Shown one piece after another: positions 1 to 10,311 of a stretch of 64,000 nucleotides of DNA. The first letter of the stretch is position 1. Every line of letters starts with the position of its first letter. Source of the stretch: Saccharibacillus brassicae (GTDB taxonomy: Bacteria; Bacillota; Bacilli; Paenibacillales; Paenibacillaceae). The notes under the pieces are model-generated. The model made no database searches and was not told the origin of the DNA. It saw only the letters and a program-made list of their open reading frames with translations. The DNA lies in the NCBI RefSeq assembly GCF_006542275.1, contig NZ_CP041217.1, positions 2,031,501 through 2,095,500 on the forward strand. The letters are read 5' to 3'. Made by a program: the position numbers and the translations under genes.

Positions 1-422
1 AAGGGCGGCGCAGCGGGGAGCGCGGCGGCCGGGCGTTGGGGGAGCCGCGGGCAGAGCGCGAGAAGCCGCGGGCCCGAGGGGCGGGGCGAAACCTGATTTC
101 CCTAAAGCTAACGAATCGTCAGCACGCTAAAGGGTCGTTTTTCGCTCTTCTCGATTTCTAACGAATCGTCAGACTGTTATTCGGCGTTATCGGCTGCAAA
201 AACCTGTTTTGCGCCCAAATAGCGTGACTAGGATTCGTTAAAATCGGAAAAACGCCAAAAACCCTCAAATAGCGCGCTGAGGGTTCGTTAGGATTTGTCG
301 GCGTACTGTTGGAGGCGTCGGAGCGGGTTGGACCGCCTCGAACTTTGGAGGAAGCAGTTGGTGGCTGTCCGTTCGGCGATTAGCAGTTAGCATTTGGTGA
401 TTGCCGGTTGGCGGCTGCCGCG
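1..422. other. Intergenic region with repeat units; possible 3' end of a plus-strand reading frame
   Basis: No recognisable gene. A plus-strand frame is open from base 1 to the TGA at 94-96 and reads as a Gly/Ala/Arg/Ser-rich tail; it could be the end of a gene lying outside the window, but this cannot be decided from 31 codons. Bases 109-290 hold four copies of a short dispersed repeat described separately. Bases 300-422 show nothing I can name. Confidence 0.4.
109..290. repeat. Cluster of four 24-bp dispersed intergenic repeat units
   Basis: Four related units: 109-129 and 159-173 run on the minus strand (begin TAACGAATCGTCAG), while 217-240 and 267-290 run on the plus strand (begin AAATAGCG, end TTCGTTA). 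The same unit occurs four more times at 27152-27334. The two orientations alternate, so a transcript could fold one unit on another. No coding content overlaps them. Confidence 0.75.
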
Positions 423-1010
423 TTACGGCCTGCTTTCGTTTTGCAGCTTGTCGAGCAGGCGGTCGAGCGCCGCGCGGATCTCGGCGGCCGTCGATTCGTA
501 CTCGTCGCGTGAGCCGCCGAACGGATCGGAGATATCGAACTGCGGAATGCGCTGGCGCAGCTCGATCATCCGCTGGCGCGCCGAAGCTTCCGGAGCTTCC
601 CCGAGCGCACGGGACAGTTCGGCGGACGCCGTCAGGCTGTCGAACTCTTCGAGATCGCCCAACACGTTGGGATCGTCTTCCACGTATTCTTTGAGCGTGA
701 ACGTGCGTTCGAACGCGTGCGGAAAATGGCGCAGTACGTGACTCTTGTGCGAACCGGTCAGCGTGAGAATAAGATCGGCCCACTCCACCAGATCCGCGTC
801 GAGCGGAGAAGAAGTCAACCGGTCGTCGATACTGTGGTCGCGCAGCACCGCTTCGGCCTGACGGGAGATCGGAACGCCCCGCGAGGCGGCCACGCCCGCC
901 GAACGCACTTCGACTGTCACCCCGCGCTGCCGCGCCATCTGCCGCAGCAGCGCTTCGGCCATCGGACTGCGGCACGTATTGCCCGTGCATACGAATAAAA
1001 TATGTGTCAT
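423..1010 (-). CDS. ywlE: Low-molecular-weight phosphatase, protein-arginine phosphatase YwlE type
   Basis: 195-residue cytoplasmic LMW phosphatase. The P-loop CTGNTCRS (Cys8 to Arg14) opens the protein and a DPFGGS segment near the C-terminus supplies the general-acid Asp. Thr12 in the P-loop is the residue type known to favour phospho-arginine over phospho-tyrosine in Bacillus YwlE, where the enzyme reverses McsB protein-arginine phosphorylation; assigning that role here is inference. The ATG at 1010 is chosen over an upstream start because AGGAG lies 8 bases before it. It is last in a block with ywlC, as in Bacillus, 69 bases after ywlC. Confidence 0.85.
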   Translation of the reverse strand: MTHILFVCTGNTCRSPMAEALLRQMARQRGVTVEVRSAGVAASRGVPISRQAEAVLRDHSIDDRLTSSPLDADLVEWADLILTLTGSHKSHVLRHFPHAFERTFTLKEYVEDDPNVLGDLEEFDSLTASAELSRALGEAPEASARQRMIELRQRIPQFDISDPFGGSRDEYESTAAEIRAALDRLLDKLQNESRP

Positions 1011-1079
1011 GGGAACCGTCTCCTTTGCCTGAAAATGAAATTCGATCGAGTGCAAGCCGTTTGGCGCATACGTCTAAAT

Positions 1080-2492
1080 CTAAAGTCGGTGAATCCGGCC
1101 GCCGGCGGCTTTCTCCATGCGGTTCATGACGGCCGCGCCGATCCCTTCCTCGCCGCAGCCTTCGGCCAGCATGTACGTCGTGCCTTCGTCGTCGAAACGC
1201 CGCAGCGCCGCGTACAGCCGCGCGGCGGCCTGCCGCAGGTCGCTGCGGCTGCCGAGCGTCAGCGCGACGTCCGCGAAGTCGCGGACGTGCTCCAGATGCT
1301 CGTCGAACACGAGCACGCCGGTCCGCTCGCCGCGGGCCTGCGCGGCGGCGAGTAGCTCGCGGATCTTGTCCGCGACCGCGCTTTCGGCGCCGAGCACCAG
1401 TTCGAGCCGGCCGCTCGGCGCGTAGTGCGCGTACTTCATACCCGGCGAACGCGGCGCTTCGTCCGCGCCTTCGGCAGCGGAAGCGGCCGCAGACGGGTCC
1501 GCCGGCCCGGCGCCGAGCGCCGCTTCGGCTCCCGTGTCGCCCGGCCCCGCGCTGCCTTCGCGCCCGGCAGCTCCAGCTCCGCCCGGCTCTACGCCGCTTT
1601 CGCCCGCACTGCCTTCGCTCCCGCCGCCGGCCCGACCCGGCCCTACGCCGCCTTCGCTCCCGGCAGCGCCAGCTCCGCCCGGCCCTACGCCGCTTTCGCC
1701 CGCGCCGCCGCCGCCCCGCCCCATCGCGGCGGAACGCTCCCCGGCCGCAGCCGCCGGGTCAATGTCCGCGCCTTCGGCCGCGGACACGGCGCGCACTTCC
1801 GCGCCGAGTACCCGGCCGAGTGCCTCGGCCGGGATGCCGCCCGGGCGCAGCACGGTCGCCCCGCCTGCGGCGTTCGTCCGCACGACGGTCGACTCGACGC
1901 CCACGCCGGCCGGCCCGCCGTCGACGATGCCGTCGATCCGGCCGTCCAGATCTTCCCGCACGTGGCTCGCGAGAGTCGGGCTCGGGCGTCCCGACCGGTT
2001 CGCGCTGGGCGCCGCGAGCGGACAGCCCGACGCTCGGATCAGCGCCAGGGCGATGCCGTGGTCCGGCATGCGAACCGCTACCGTGTCGAGCCCCGCCGTC
2101 ACTTTCGGCGACAAAGCGCCCGGCCGTACCGGCAGGACGAGCGTCAGCGCCCCCGGCCAGAACGCGTCCATCAGCTTCGAGTCCGCTGCGGTCACTTCAA
2201 GCACGAGCGCGTCCAGTTCCGCGCGGTCGGCGATATGCACGATCAGCGGATTGTCCGACGGGCGCCCTTTGGCGGCGAAGATGCCTTCGACCGCCGCCGT
2301 GTTCCGGGCGTCCGCGCCGAGGCCGTACACGGTCTCGGTCGGAAAAGCGATCAGGGCTCCGTCTGACAGCAGCTGCGCGGCTTCCGCGATGCTGGCCTGC
2401 TCCTGCGCCGAATTGTTCCCCGTGGAACCGTGCCCGGCCGGCCCGACGGTCCAAATACGTGTATATGCTTGTCCTTCAACGCCTGCGTTCAT
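1080..2492 (-). CDS. ywlC: L-threonylcarbamoyladenylate synthase (Sua5/YwlC) with a long low-complexity insertion
   Basis: Makes threonylcarbamoyl-AMP from threonine, bicarbonate and ATP for the t6A37 modification of ANN-decoding tRNAs. The YrdC domain spans about residues 33-230 (FPTETVYGLGADA, KGRPSDNPL, APSANRSGRPSPT). The Sua5 C-terminal domain starts at SPGMKYAHYAP (about 349) and runs to the end. Between them, residues about 236-347 form a Gly/Ala/Ser/Glu-rich stretch that the family lacks; usual length is near 350, here 470. The underlying DNA holds an imperfect direct repeat about 96 bases apart (1565 and 1661). The ATG at 2492 has a GAGG-type ribosome site. Followed by ywlE. Confidence 0.88.
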   Translation of the reverse strand: MNAGVEGQAYTRIWTVGPAGHGSTGNNSAQEQASIAEAAQLLSDGALIAFPTETVYGLGADARNTAAVEGIFAAKGRPSDNPLIVHIADRAELDALVLEVTAADSKLMDAFWPGALTLVLPVRPGALSPKVTAGLDTVAVRMPDHGIALALIRASGCPLAAPSANRSGRPSPTLASHVREDLDGRIDGIVDGGPAGVGVESTVVRTNAAGGATVLRPGGIPAEALGRVLGAEVRAVSAAEGADIDPAAAAGERSAAMGRGGGGAGESGVGPGGAGAAGSEGGVGPGRAGGGSEGSAGESGVEPGGAGAAGREGSAGPGDTGAEAALGAGPADPSAAASAAEGADEAPRSPGMKYAHYAPSGRLELVLGAESAVADKIRELLAAAQARGERTGVLVFDEHLEHVRDFADVALTLGSRSDLRQAAARLYAALRRFDDEGTTYMLAEGCGEEGIGAAVMNRMEKAAGGRIHRL

Positions 2493-2624
2493 GTTTTAAC
2501 CTCTTTCTTCCGCTTGAATCAACCGTTTCGAACAGGCAAAAGCCGGCACCTTTCGGAGACGGCCCTTGCTTTTATTTTTGCTTTTATTTTCGCTCCGGCT
2601 CGCCCTTATCGGGATCGCAACGCG

Positions 2625-3890
2625 TTATTCGCTTTCCCCGCGCGAAGCTCTCGTACGGTTGGCGCCAAAAGACGGAAGCTTGAAGCCCCGCTCTTTGCGG
2701 CCCGCTTTTTTGTCGGCTTCGTCCAAATGGTCGGTCTGCAGCCGGTCTTCCATCTCGATCACTTCCTGGTTGTGCACGTGAATGCTCATAACGATGCCCA
2801 TGCTGGCCATATTGATCAGCAGGGACGTGCCTCCGTAGCTGATAAACGGCAGCGTGATACCGGTGATCGGCATGATGCCGATGTTCATGCCCACATTTTC
2901 GAAAATCTGATACAGGAACATCGCCACGATGCCCACGATAATGAACGGACCGGCGCGGTCGCGGCATTCCAGGGCGATCACGATCATGCGGTGAATCAAG
3001 ATGAAGTACAGCAGCAGCAGAAACGCCATGCCGACAAAGCCGAACTCTTCGCCGACCACCGTGATGATGGAATCGGCATACGTATACGGCACTTTTTTCG
3101 ACAGATCGCCGTTCATATACCCTTTGCCCAGCATGCCTCCGCTCGCAATCGCTTCAAGCGCGTTTTTGGCATGGTAGCTGTCTTCGGCCGCGTCGGGCAG
3201 CAGAATCGGATCGAGACGCGTCAGGTAGTGACTCTGCTCCGGCATGTTTTTCTCCATAAAAGTCACGATGTCCGCATGGTACGTCTGATACGCCGTCGTC
3301 CCTCCGTACAGACCGCCTCCGGCCAGCACGATAAAGATCAGCGCATGCGTATACTTCACGTTGCCGATCCACAGCAGCGCCGCCACGATGATCGCGTAGC
3401 AGAGGGCGTTGCCGAGGTCGTTTTGCACGATGACGATCATGAACGGAATGAGCGCGACCAGCCCGATCGGCACGACGTCTTTCCAAAAGCGCAGCTTCTC
3501 CCGCTGTTTGCGGACGAGAAAAGCGCCGATACCGATAATGAGGACGAGCTTGAACACTTCGGCCGGCTGGATGCTGACCCCGACGTTGATCCAGCCGCGC
3601 GCTCCGTTGATGACGACGCCGAGCGGCGACCAGACGAGCATCAGCATGCCAATCCCGAACACGTACAAATAAGGCGCGTACTTGATCAACAGACGGTAAT
3701 TGAAAAAAGTCATCGCGACCACGAGCAGGAAGCCTAGCACGTAGTACGGAACCATTTTGGTGGCGGAATTGACGATATTGGCATCGGACGAGTCCACGAC
3801 CGCACTGTGAATGACCGCAATCGAAATGCCCGCGAACATCAGCAGAATGACGATGATCGTCCAATCGATGTTTTTGATCTTGCCCAGCAT
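2625..3890 (-). CDS. SEDS-family peptidoglycan glycosyltransferase (FtsW/RodA/SpoVE), copy 2
   Basis: Polytopic membrane protein of 421 residues with about ten hydrophobic segments. Family signatures are visible: QPAEVFK, NDLGNA, GEEFGFVG and LPFISYGGTSLL. SEDS proteins polymerise lipid II into glycan strands together with a class B PBP. The C-terminal 45 residues are charged and cytoplasmic (DRLQTDHLDEADKKAGRKERG). It follows a close relative at 3998-5254, separated by 107 bases, so this is a tandem duplication; the two differ mainly in the extracytoplasmic loop before GGGMTGQG/SGGMLGKG. The ATG at 3890 follows a GAGG site. I cannot tell RodA, FtsW or SpoVE function by reading alone. Confidence 0.85.
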   Translation of the reverse strand: MLGKIKNIDWTIIVILLMFAGISIAVIHSAVVDSSDANIVNSATKMVPYYVLGFLLVVAMTFFNYRLLIKYAPYLYVFGIGMLMLVWSPLGVVINGARGWINVGVSIQPAEVFKLVLIIGIGAFLVRKQREKLRFWKDVVPIGLVALIPFMIVIVQNDLGNALCYAIIVAALLWIGNVKYTHALIFIVLAGGGLYGGTTAYQTYHADIVTFMEKNMPEQSHYLTRLDPILLPDAAEDSYHAKNALEAIASGGMLGKGYMNGDLSKKVPYTYADSIITVVGEEFGFVGMAFLLLLYFILIHRMIVIALECRDRAGPFIIVGIVAMFLYQIFENVGMNIGIMPITGITLPFISYGGTSLLINMASMGIVMSIHVHNQEVIEMEDRLQTDHLDEADKKAGRKERGFKLPSFGANRTRASRGESE

Positions 3891-3997
3891 TGCCGCAGCC
3901 TCCCCGTTAACACGCCCGGGCCGGTTGGGGCGCCGCGTGTCGGTAGATTTCAGAACCGTTGATCGCCTTGCACGTTCACGTCATGCGGACTTCGCGC

Positions 3998-5254
3998 TTA
4001 CGCTTTGCCCGAACGTCCCATTCTCGACAGCGCGCCGCGCATGGCCTGCATGCCGCCGCCGTCGTCGTTTTTGGAATCTTTGATGTCCGAGAACTCGTCC
4101 TTGGCGGCGTCTTCCCGCGTGCACGCCCGGATGCTCATAACGACGCCGATGCTCGCCATATTGATCAGCAGCGACGTGCCGCCGTAGCTGATAAACGGCA
4201 GCGTGATTCCCGTCAGCGGCATCAGGCCGATAAACATGCCGATATTTTCGAAAATCTGGTACATGAACATCGCCACGATGCCCACGATAATGTACGACCC
4301 GACCCGGTTCCGGCATTCCAGCGCGATGACGATCATCCGATGGATCATAATAAAGTACAGGACGAGCAGCAGCGAGATGCCGACGAAGCCGAATTCCTCG
4401 CCGATCACGACGATGATGGAGTCCGAATACGTATACGGCACGAGCGACCCGTTCGGGTTCTGCACCATTTCGCCCTGCTTGAAGCCCTGCCCGGTCATGC
4501 CTCCGCCCGCAATCGCGTATTTGCCGTTCTTGGTCTGCCACGAAGCGTCGCGGCTTGCCTCTTCGGGCATCAGCCACGGATCGATCCGGTCGAGCCAGTG
4601 GGCACGGTCCAGCGTATTCGTCATGAAGTCCGAGACTTCGTCATGGTAGGTGACATACCCTTTGATGCCGCCGAACAACAGACCCGCGCCGAGCACGAAG
4701 ATGATGAACGCGTGCAGGAACTTCAGGTTGCCGATCCACAGCAGGCCGAGCAGGATCAGGACGTAGCTGAGCGCGTTGCCCAGATCGTTCTGCGCCATGA
4801 CGACCGCGAACGGGACAAACGCGACGAGCCCGATCGGGACGACGTCGGCAAAAAAGCCCAGTTTGTCTTTGTTCTTGCGGGCCAGCAGCGAAGCGATCGT
4901 AATCACGAGCGCCAGCTTGAACAGCTCCGCCGGCTGCATGCCGACCGGGCCGAGCTTCAGCCAGCCCTGCGCGCCGTTCTGCGTCTGGCCCAGCGGGGTC
5001 AGCGTCAGCAGAAGCAGCAGCATGCCGAGCGCGTAGACCGCCCAGAAATATTTGGTGTAGAGGCGGTAGTCGACCAGCGTCATCAGGAAGACGACGCCGA
5101 AGCCGAGAATGTAATAAAAGATCATCTGCGTATCCAGCCCCGCGAACTTGTCGCCGTTCGAGACCGCGCTGTGCACGACGGGAATGCAGATGCCCATCAT
5201 CATCATCAAGATGATAACGAGGGTCCAATCGGTGTGTTTCCATTTCGTCAGCAT
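3998..5254 (-). CDS. SEDS-family peptidoglycan glycosyltransferase (FtsW/RodA/SpoVE), copy 1
   Basis: 418 residues, about ten membrane segments, with QPAELFKLAL, NDLGNALSY, GEEFGFVG and LPFISYGGTSLL as in RodA/FtsW. Predicted to polymerise lipid II at the membrane. The large external loop (about residues 200-250) contains RIDPWLMPEEASRD, the region that carries the catalytic Asp in RodA. The ATG at 5254 follows GGAGG with 10-base spacing. It lies between prmC and its own paralogue at 2625-3890, where Bacillus subtilis carries ywlA and spoIIR, so the pair has entered an otherwise conserved gene order. Confidence 0.85.
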   Translation of the reverse strand: MLTKWKHTDWTLVIILMMMMGICIPVVHSAVSNGDKFAGLDTQMIFYYILGFGVVFLMTLVDYRLYTKYFWAVYALGMLLLLLTLTPLGQTQNGAQGWLKLGPVGMQPAELFKLALVITIASLLARKNKDKLGFFADVVPIGLVAFVPFAVVMAQNDLGNALSYVLILLGLLWIGNLKFLHAFIIFVLGAGLLFGGIKGYVTYHDEVSDFMTNTLDRAHWLDRIDPWLMPEEASRDASWQTKNGKYAIAGGGMTGQGFKQGEMVQNPNGSLVPYTYSDSIIVVIGEEFGFVGISLLLVLYFIMIHRMIVIALECRNRVGSYIIVGIVAMFMYQIFENIGMFIGLMPLTGITLPFISYGGTSLLINMASIGVVMSIRACTREDAAKDEFSDIKDSKNDDGGGMQAMRGALSRMGRSGKA

Positions 5255-5491
5255 GCTTTGCGTTTCCTCCGAAAAGCCTGTTCAAGGCCGGTTATTCCCT
5301 CTGTCGGCGCATGGATATGCGTCTTCTCTATTCTTCTCTATATTGTAGGCGATAATAAACCCCTTGTCATGTGGACGAAGTCCCGCCTGCCGACCCCTGC
5401 GGCGGCAGCAAGAAGGCGAGGCGCGGCGGAAGCATTCCGTTCGCGTTCCTCGCCCTCTTGGCCCAGCCGCTCCCGGACGGCGTCCCTGGCG

Positions 5492-6397
5492 TCAGGCGAT
5501 CCCGATCACGTGCCGGCCGATACCGGCCAGATCGAACACGGTCTCGATCGTACGCCAGCTGCCGCGCGATCGCAGCATCTCTTCGACAGCGTCCGCCTGG
5601 CCCATGCCCAGCTCAAACGCGATCAGCTTCGGATCGCGCTCCAGCAGGCCGAGCTGCTTCATGATCTCGCGGTACGGCCACAGTCCGTCCGGACCGCCGT
5701 CCAGCGCGCCGCGCGGTTCGAAGTCCCGCACTTCCGGCTGAAGTTCCTCGATGTCGGCCGCCGGAATGTACGGCGGATTCGACACCAGAATATCGAAAGC
5801 CCGGCCCGCGAACGGCTCCAGCAGGCTGCCTTCGCGGAATTCCACGTCCGCGCCCAGCCGCTGGGCGTTGCGCTGCGCCACGCCCAGCGCCCCTTCGGAA
5901 ATATCGCTCGCCGTGACGACGAGCTCCGGCCGCAGCAGCTTCAGGCTGATTGCGATCGCGCCGCTGCCCGTGCCGACGTCGAGCACCGCAGGCGAACCTT
6001 GCGGCCACAGCGCCTTGGCCCGGGTCAGCACCGCTTCGACGAGCAATTCCGTTTCCGGGCGCGGAATAAGCACTTCCGGCGTCACTTCGAACGTAAAGCC
6101 GTAAAATTCCTGATCGCCCAAAATGTACTGCGCCGGCTCGCCGTCGCCTTTGCGGGTAATCGCGTTCTCGCAGCGTTCCCCGAATTCGTACGGGAACGGA
6201 TCGCGCAGCGCCATGACGTACTGCGCGCCCGACAGGCCCAATATTTCCTTCAACAGCAGCCGCGTATTGTCGTCGGCTTCTTCCACGCCCCGTTCCCGCA
6301 AAAAAGAAGAAGCCCCCGCAAAGGCTTCCCGGAGCGTCAAGCCTTCGCGCAAATGAAAGCCGCCCCGGCCCGAACGTACCCTGTTCAACAGAATCAA
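5492..6397 (-). CDS. prmC: Peptide chain release factor N5-glutamine methyltransferase
   Basis: Methylates the glutamine of the GGQ motif in release factors, using S-adenosylmethionine. The N-terminal helical domain (1-110) is followed by a Rossmann methyltransferase domain with [11 protein letters not shown] (140-150) and the catalytic NPPY (207-210). 301 residues, a little over the usual 280-290. The start codon overlaps the prfA stop by 4 bases (6394-6397), so it is translationally coupled to its own substrate gene, the standard arrangement. Confidence 0.93.
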   Translation of the reverse strand: MILLNRVRSGRGGFHLREGLTLREAFAGASSFLRERGVEEADDNTRLLLKEILGLSGAQYVMALRDPFPYEFGERCENAITRKGDGEPAQYILGDQEFYGFTFEVTPEVLIPRPETELLVEAVLTRAKALWPQGSPAVLDVGTGSGAIAISLKLLRPELVVTASDISEGALGVAQRNAQRLGADVEFREGSLLEPFAGRAFDILVSNPPYIPAADIEELQPEVRDFEPRGALDGGPDGLWPYREIMKQLGLLERDPKLIAFELGMGQADAVEEMLRSRGSWRTIETVFDLAGIGRHVIGIA

Positions 6398-7464
6398 ACT
6401 CCCTTTTCGTCGATCAGGTCGGTCTGTTCGGCGATCGTCAGCGCGGATACGATCTCCTGGATGTCGCCGTTCATGATCTGGTCGAGCTTGTGCATGGTCA
6501 GGCCGATGCGGTGGTCGGTGACGCGGCTTTGCGGGAAGTTATAGGTCCGGATGCGTTCGCTGCGGTCGCCCGTTCCGACTTTGCTTTTGCGTTCGCCGGC
6601 ATATTTCGCTTCTTCTTCCTGGCGCATCACGTCGTAGATCCGCGAGCGAAGCACCTGAAGCGCTTTTTCCTTGTTTGAGTTCTGCGATTTGCCGTCCTGG
6701 CACGTCGCCACGATGCCGGTCGGCACGTGCGTGACGCGCACGGCCGATTTGGTCGTGTTGACGGACTGGCCGCCCGCTCCGCTGGAGCAGAACGTATCGA
6801 CGCGGATGTCTTTGTCGCTGATGATGATGTCTACCGCTTCGACTTCCGGCAGCACGGCTACCGTCGAGGTCGACGTATGGATACGGCCGCCCGATTCCGT
6901 CGCCGGAATCCGCTGGACGCGGTGCGCGCCGCTCTCGTATTTCATTTTGCTGTAGGCGCCGCGTCCGTTGATCATGAAGATGACTTCCTTGAAGCCGCCC
7001 AGATCGCTTTCGTTCACGTCCATCAGCTCGACTTTCCAGCCCTGCGTGTCGGCATAGCGGCTGTACATGCGGTACAGGTCCGCCGCGAACAGCGCCGCTT
7101 CGTCGCCGCCGGCCGCGCCGCGGATCTCGACGATGACGTTCTTCTCGTCGTTCGGATCTTTCGGCAGCAGCAGGACGCGAATCATCTCTTCCAGCTCGTT
7201 GCGGCGCGTCGACAGTTCGTCGATTTCCATTTTGACCATTTCGCGCATCTCGTCGTCCAGCTTTTCGCCCTGCATTTCCTTGGCGGCTTCGAGGTCTGCG
7301 ACGACTCGTTTGTATTCGGTGTAGGCTTCGTACGACGGCTGCAGATCGGACTGCTCTTTGGAGTAGTCGCGCAGCTTCTTGGAGTCGCTGGCTACGTCGG
7401 GGTCGCACAGCAGTTCGCTCAGTTTGTCGTAACGGTCTACCAGGGCTTGCAATTTATCCAACAA
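6394..7464 (-). CDS. prfA: Peptide chain release factor 1
   Basis: Recognises UAA and UAG in the ribosomal A site and triggers release of the finished protein. 356 residues, the normal RF1 length. The codon-reading tripeptide PAT is at 187-189 and the peptidyl-transferase motif GGQ at 231-233 ([14 protein letters not shown]). First gene of the prfA-prmC pair; the downstream prmC product methylates the GGQ glutamine. Confidence 0.95.
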   Translation of the reverse strand: MLDKLQALVDRYDKLSELLCDPDVASDSKKLRDYSKEQSDLQPSYEAYTEYKRVVADLEAAKEMQGEKLDDEMREMVKMEIDELSTRRNELEEMIRVLLLPKDPNDEKNVIVEIRGAAGGDEAALFAADLYRMYSRYADTQGWKVELMDVNESDLGGFKEVIFMINGRGAYSKMKYESGAHRVQRIPATESGGRIHTSTSTVAVLPEVEAVDIIISDKDIRVDTFCSSGAGGQSVNTTKSAVRVTHVPTGIVATCQDGKSQNSNKEKALQVLRSRIYDVMRQEEEAKYAGERKSKVGTGDRSERIRTYNFPQSRVTDHRIGLTMHKLDQIMNGDIQEIVSALTIAEQTDLIDEKGV

Positions 7465-7709
7465 GGCCGTTCACCTCTTTATCGATAATAGTGTTTGTCT
7501 GAAGAAGAATAGGAACCCTTGGTCTAGATCAAAAAGCCGTTCACACAAGACTGTGGTGACGACTCATAATTATAGCATGAATTCCCACTTTTTCATATCC
7601 CGAATTCCGCGAGCGGCGCGGGACGTGGCCCTTTCGACGGAGCCGGTTAGAGCCAGGGCGAAATCGGGTATTAAGCGGTGAAACGCAAACGACGAGGAGG
7701 CTTCCGCAA

Positions 7710-8696
<987 letters not shown>

Positions 8697-8769
8697 GCTT
8701 TTCCGAATACCGCCGAGAGCGGTACCGTTCGCGGGCCGTTCTTCGCTTGTCCTTCTTCTCGCGCTTCCC

Positions 8770-8806
8770 GCCTCCTGACCGCCTTCGTGCGGGCAGGGGG
8801 CTTTTT
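8770..8806 (+). terminator. Intrinsic terminator after the aldo/keto reductase
   Basis: A GC-rich hairpin (GCCTCCTGACCGC pairing with GCGGGCAGGGGGC around a 6-base loop) is followed by TTTTT. Confidence 0.65.
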
Positions 8807-8855
8807 GCATATCCGCTTTTCCGCCAAACAAACAAAATACAATATCGTTTAGCTT

Positions 8856-8886
8856 TTGACAAACAAAAGTGTGATGTGTTTATATA
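8856..8886 (+). promoter_or_regulatory. Sigma-A type promoter of the DUF2087-like/GIY-YIG gene
   Basis: TTGACA at 8856-8861, 17 bases, then TTTATA at 8879-8884; a TATATA two bases further on is an alternative -10. It lies about 60 bases before the chosen start codon in an AT-rich stretch unlike its surroundings. Confidence 0.7.
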
Positions 8887-8942
8887 TAGATAAAAATCAT
8901 CTTGTCTGTGCGCAAGCAAACAAAAGAAGGAAGTGTCTATTC

Positions 8943-10112
8943 ATGAGCTGGACTGATCTCTTGGCGACCGCTTCGGTCGAAGAACTGAAGCGGGGCTATA
9001 TCGAACAAAATGAAATATTGACCTGCCTGTTCTGTGGAACTTCGGCGGAGACGGGCATCGTGTATGCGGAAGACGGCGTGTTTTACGAAGCGCGCAAGTT
9101 CATGCAGCGCCATATCGAAGCGTCGCACGCTTCGCCGTTCGGCGCGTTGATCGCTCTCGGCAAGAAGGCGACCGGCCTGACCGATCACCAGAACGCGCTG
9201 CTGCGGCTTTTTTATGCGCACAAAAGCGATACGCAGATCAAGGATGAACTCGGTATCGGCAGCGCTTCGACGATTCGCAACCACCGCTTCGCCCTCAAGG
9301 AAAAAGAGCGGCAGGCCCGGATCTTCCTCGCGCTGATGGAACTGCTGAAAGAGCAGGATACGCGGGCGCCGGCCGTGATCGATCCGCATCCGCAGGCCCG
9401 CCTGGTCGACGATCGCTACAACATGACGGCGGAGGAAGAAGCAGCGATCGTGCGCCACGTGTTCCCGGACGGTCCGGACGGCCCGCTGAAGACGTTCGAC
9501 CTGCGGGAAAAGCAGCGGCTCGCCGTTCTGCGGCAGATCGTGCGCCGTTTCGGGGACGGAATCCTGTACAGCGAAAAAGAAGTCAACGCCAAGCTCGAAC
9601 CGATCTATGCCGATTACGCGATCCTGCGCCGTTTCCTGATCGAATACGGTTTTCTGGACCGCGAACCCGGCGGCAGCGCCTACTGGACGACGCGCGGCGG
9701 ACGACCGACGGCGGAACGCAAGCGCGAGCCCAATCCCGAACAGGAGGATCTTCCCGTGAACCGAAAAAAAGAACTGCAGCAGATGTACAAAGAAATCAAG
9801 CCGGAAGCCGGCGTATATCGCATCGTCCACACGCGCAGCGGCAAATGTTACGTCGCCGCGCTGCCCAATCTCAAATCGATCAGCGGACGGCGCTTCGAGC
9901 TGAACAACGGCAGCTTCCGCAATTCCGGCCTGCAGCAGGATTGGAACGAATACGGCGAGGACGCTTTCGAATTCGAAGTGCTTGAAGTGCTGGAACCGTC
10001 CGAGAACGTCTACGTGACGCTCAAGGAGCAGCTCGCCGAACTGGAATCGAGATGGCTGGCCGAGCTGCGGCCTTACGGAGAGCGCGGCTACAATCGCCCG
10101 CCGAGTCAATAA
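8943..10112 (+). CDS. DUF2087-like HTH protein fused to a GIY-YIG nuclease domain
   Basis: 389 residues with three parts. The N-terminal part (1-90) has a CLFCGTSAETG pair of cysteines and a His-rich segment. At about 88-135 a LuxR-type helix-turn-helix (SDTQIKDELGIGSASTIRNH) precedes the DUF2087-type region (FDLREKQRLAVLRQIVRRF, YADYAILRRFLIEYGFLDR). From about 285 a GIY-YIG-like domain follows (GVYRIVHTRSGKCYV, LQQDWNEYGEDAFEFEVLE). The classical GIY/YIG strands are altered to VYR/CYV, so nuclease activity is open. The ATG at 8943 is preferred because AAGGAAG precedes it; the frame is open 29 codons further up. Function unknown; DNA or RNA processing or regulation is inference. Confidence 0.75.
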   Translation: MSWTDLLATASVEELKRGYIEQNEILTCLFCGTSAETGIVYAEDGVFYEARKFMQRHIEASHASPFGALIALGKKATGLTDHQNALLRLFYAHKSDTQIKDELGIGSASTIRNHRFALKEKERQARIFLALMELLKEQDTRAPAVIDPHPQARLVDDRYNMTAEEEAAIVRHVFPDGPDGPLKTFDLREKQRLAVLRQIVRRFGDGILYSEKEVNAKLEPIYADYAILRRFLIEYGFLDREPGGSAYWTTRGGRPTAERKREPNPEQEDLPVNRKKELQQMYKEIKPEAGVYRIVHTRSGKCYVAALPNLKSISGRRFELNNGSFRNSGLQQDWNEYGEDAFEFEVLEVLEPSENVYVTLKEQLAELESRWLAELRPYGERGYNRPPSQ

Positions 10113-10171
10113 CGGCCGACAAGACGGCCGACGGTTACGCTGAAAGCCGGTGCGTTGACGACGCTCCCGCA

Positions 10172-10213
10172 GCAAAAAGACCCCGATTCCGCCCAGGCGG
10201 AATCGGGGTCTTG
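10172..10213. terminator. Intrinsic terminator between convergent genes
   Basis: A near-perfect inverted repeat with GACCCCGATTCCGCC pairing with GGCGGAATCGGGGTC around a 3-base loop, with A-rich and T-rich flanks. It lies between the plus-strand GIY-YIG gene and minus-strand ychF and can serve both. Confidence 0.8.
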
Positions 10214-10311
10214 CTTATAGGCGCACGGAACGCGGATCGCGTTCGGCAGGCCGGATGCGGGCTGCCGAAGCGACGTGTGCCGGCGGCGATTTTTTTATGC
10301 GAAGAAAGCTT

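Noticed and set aside
1425-2683. Several plus-strand frames opposite ywlC, Pro/Arg/Ala-rich
   Set aside because: Mirror images of the ywlC coding sequence and its GC-rich repeat insertion; no ribosome sites or domains.
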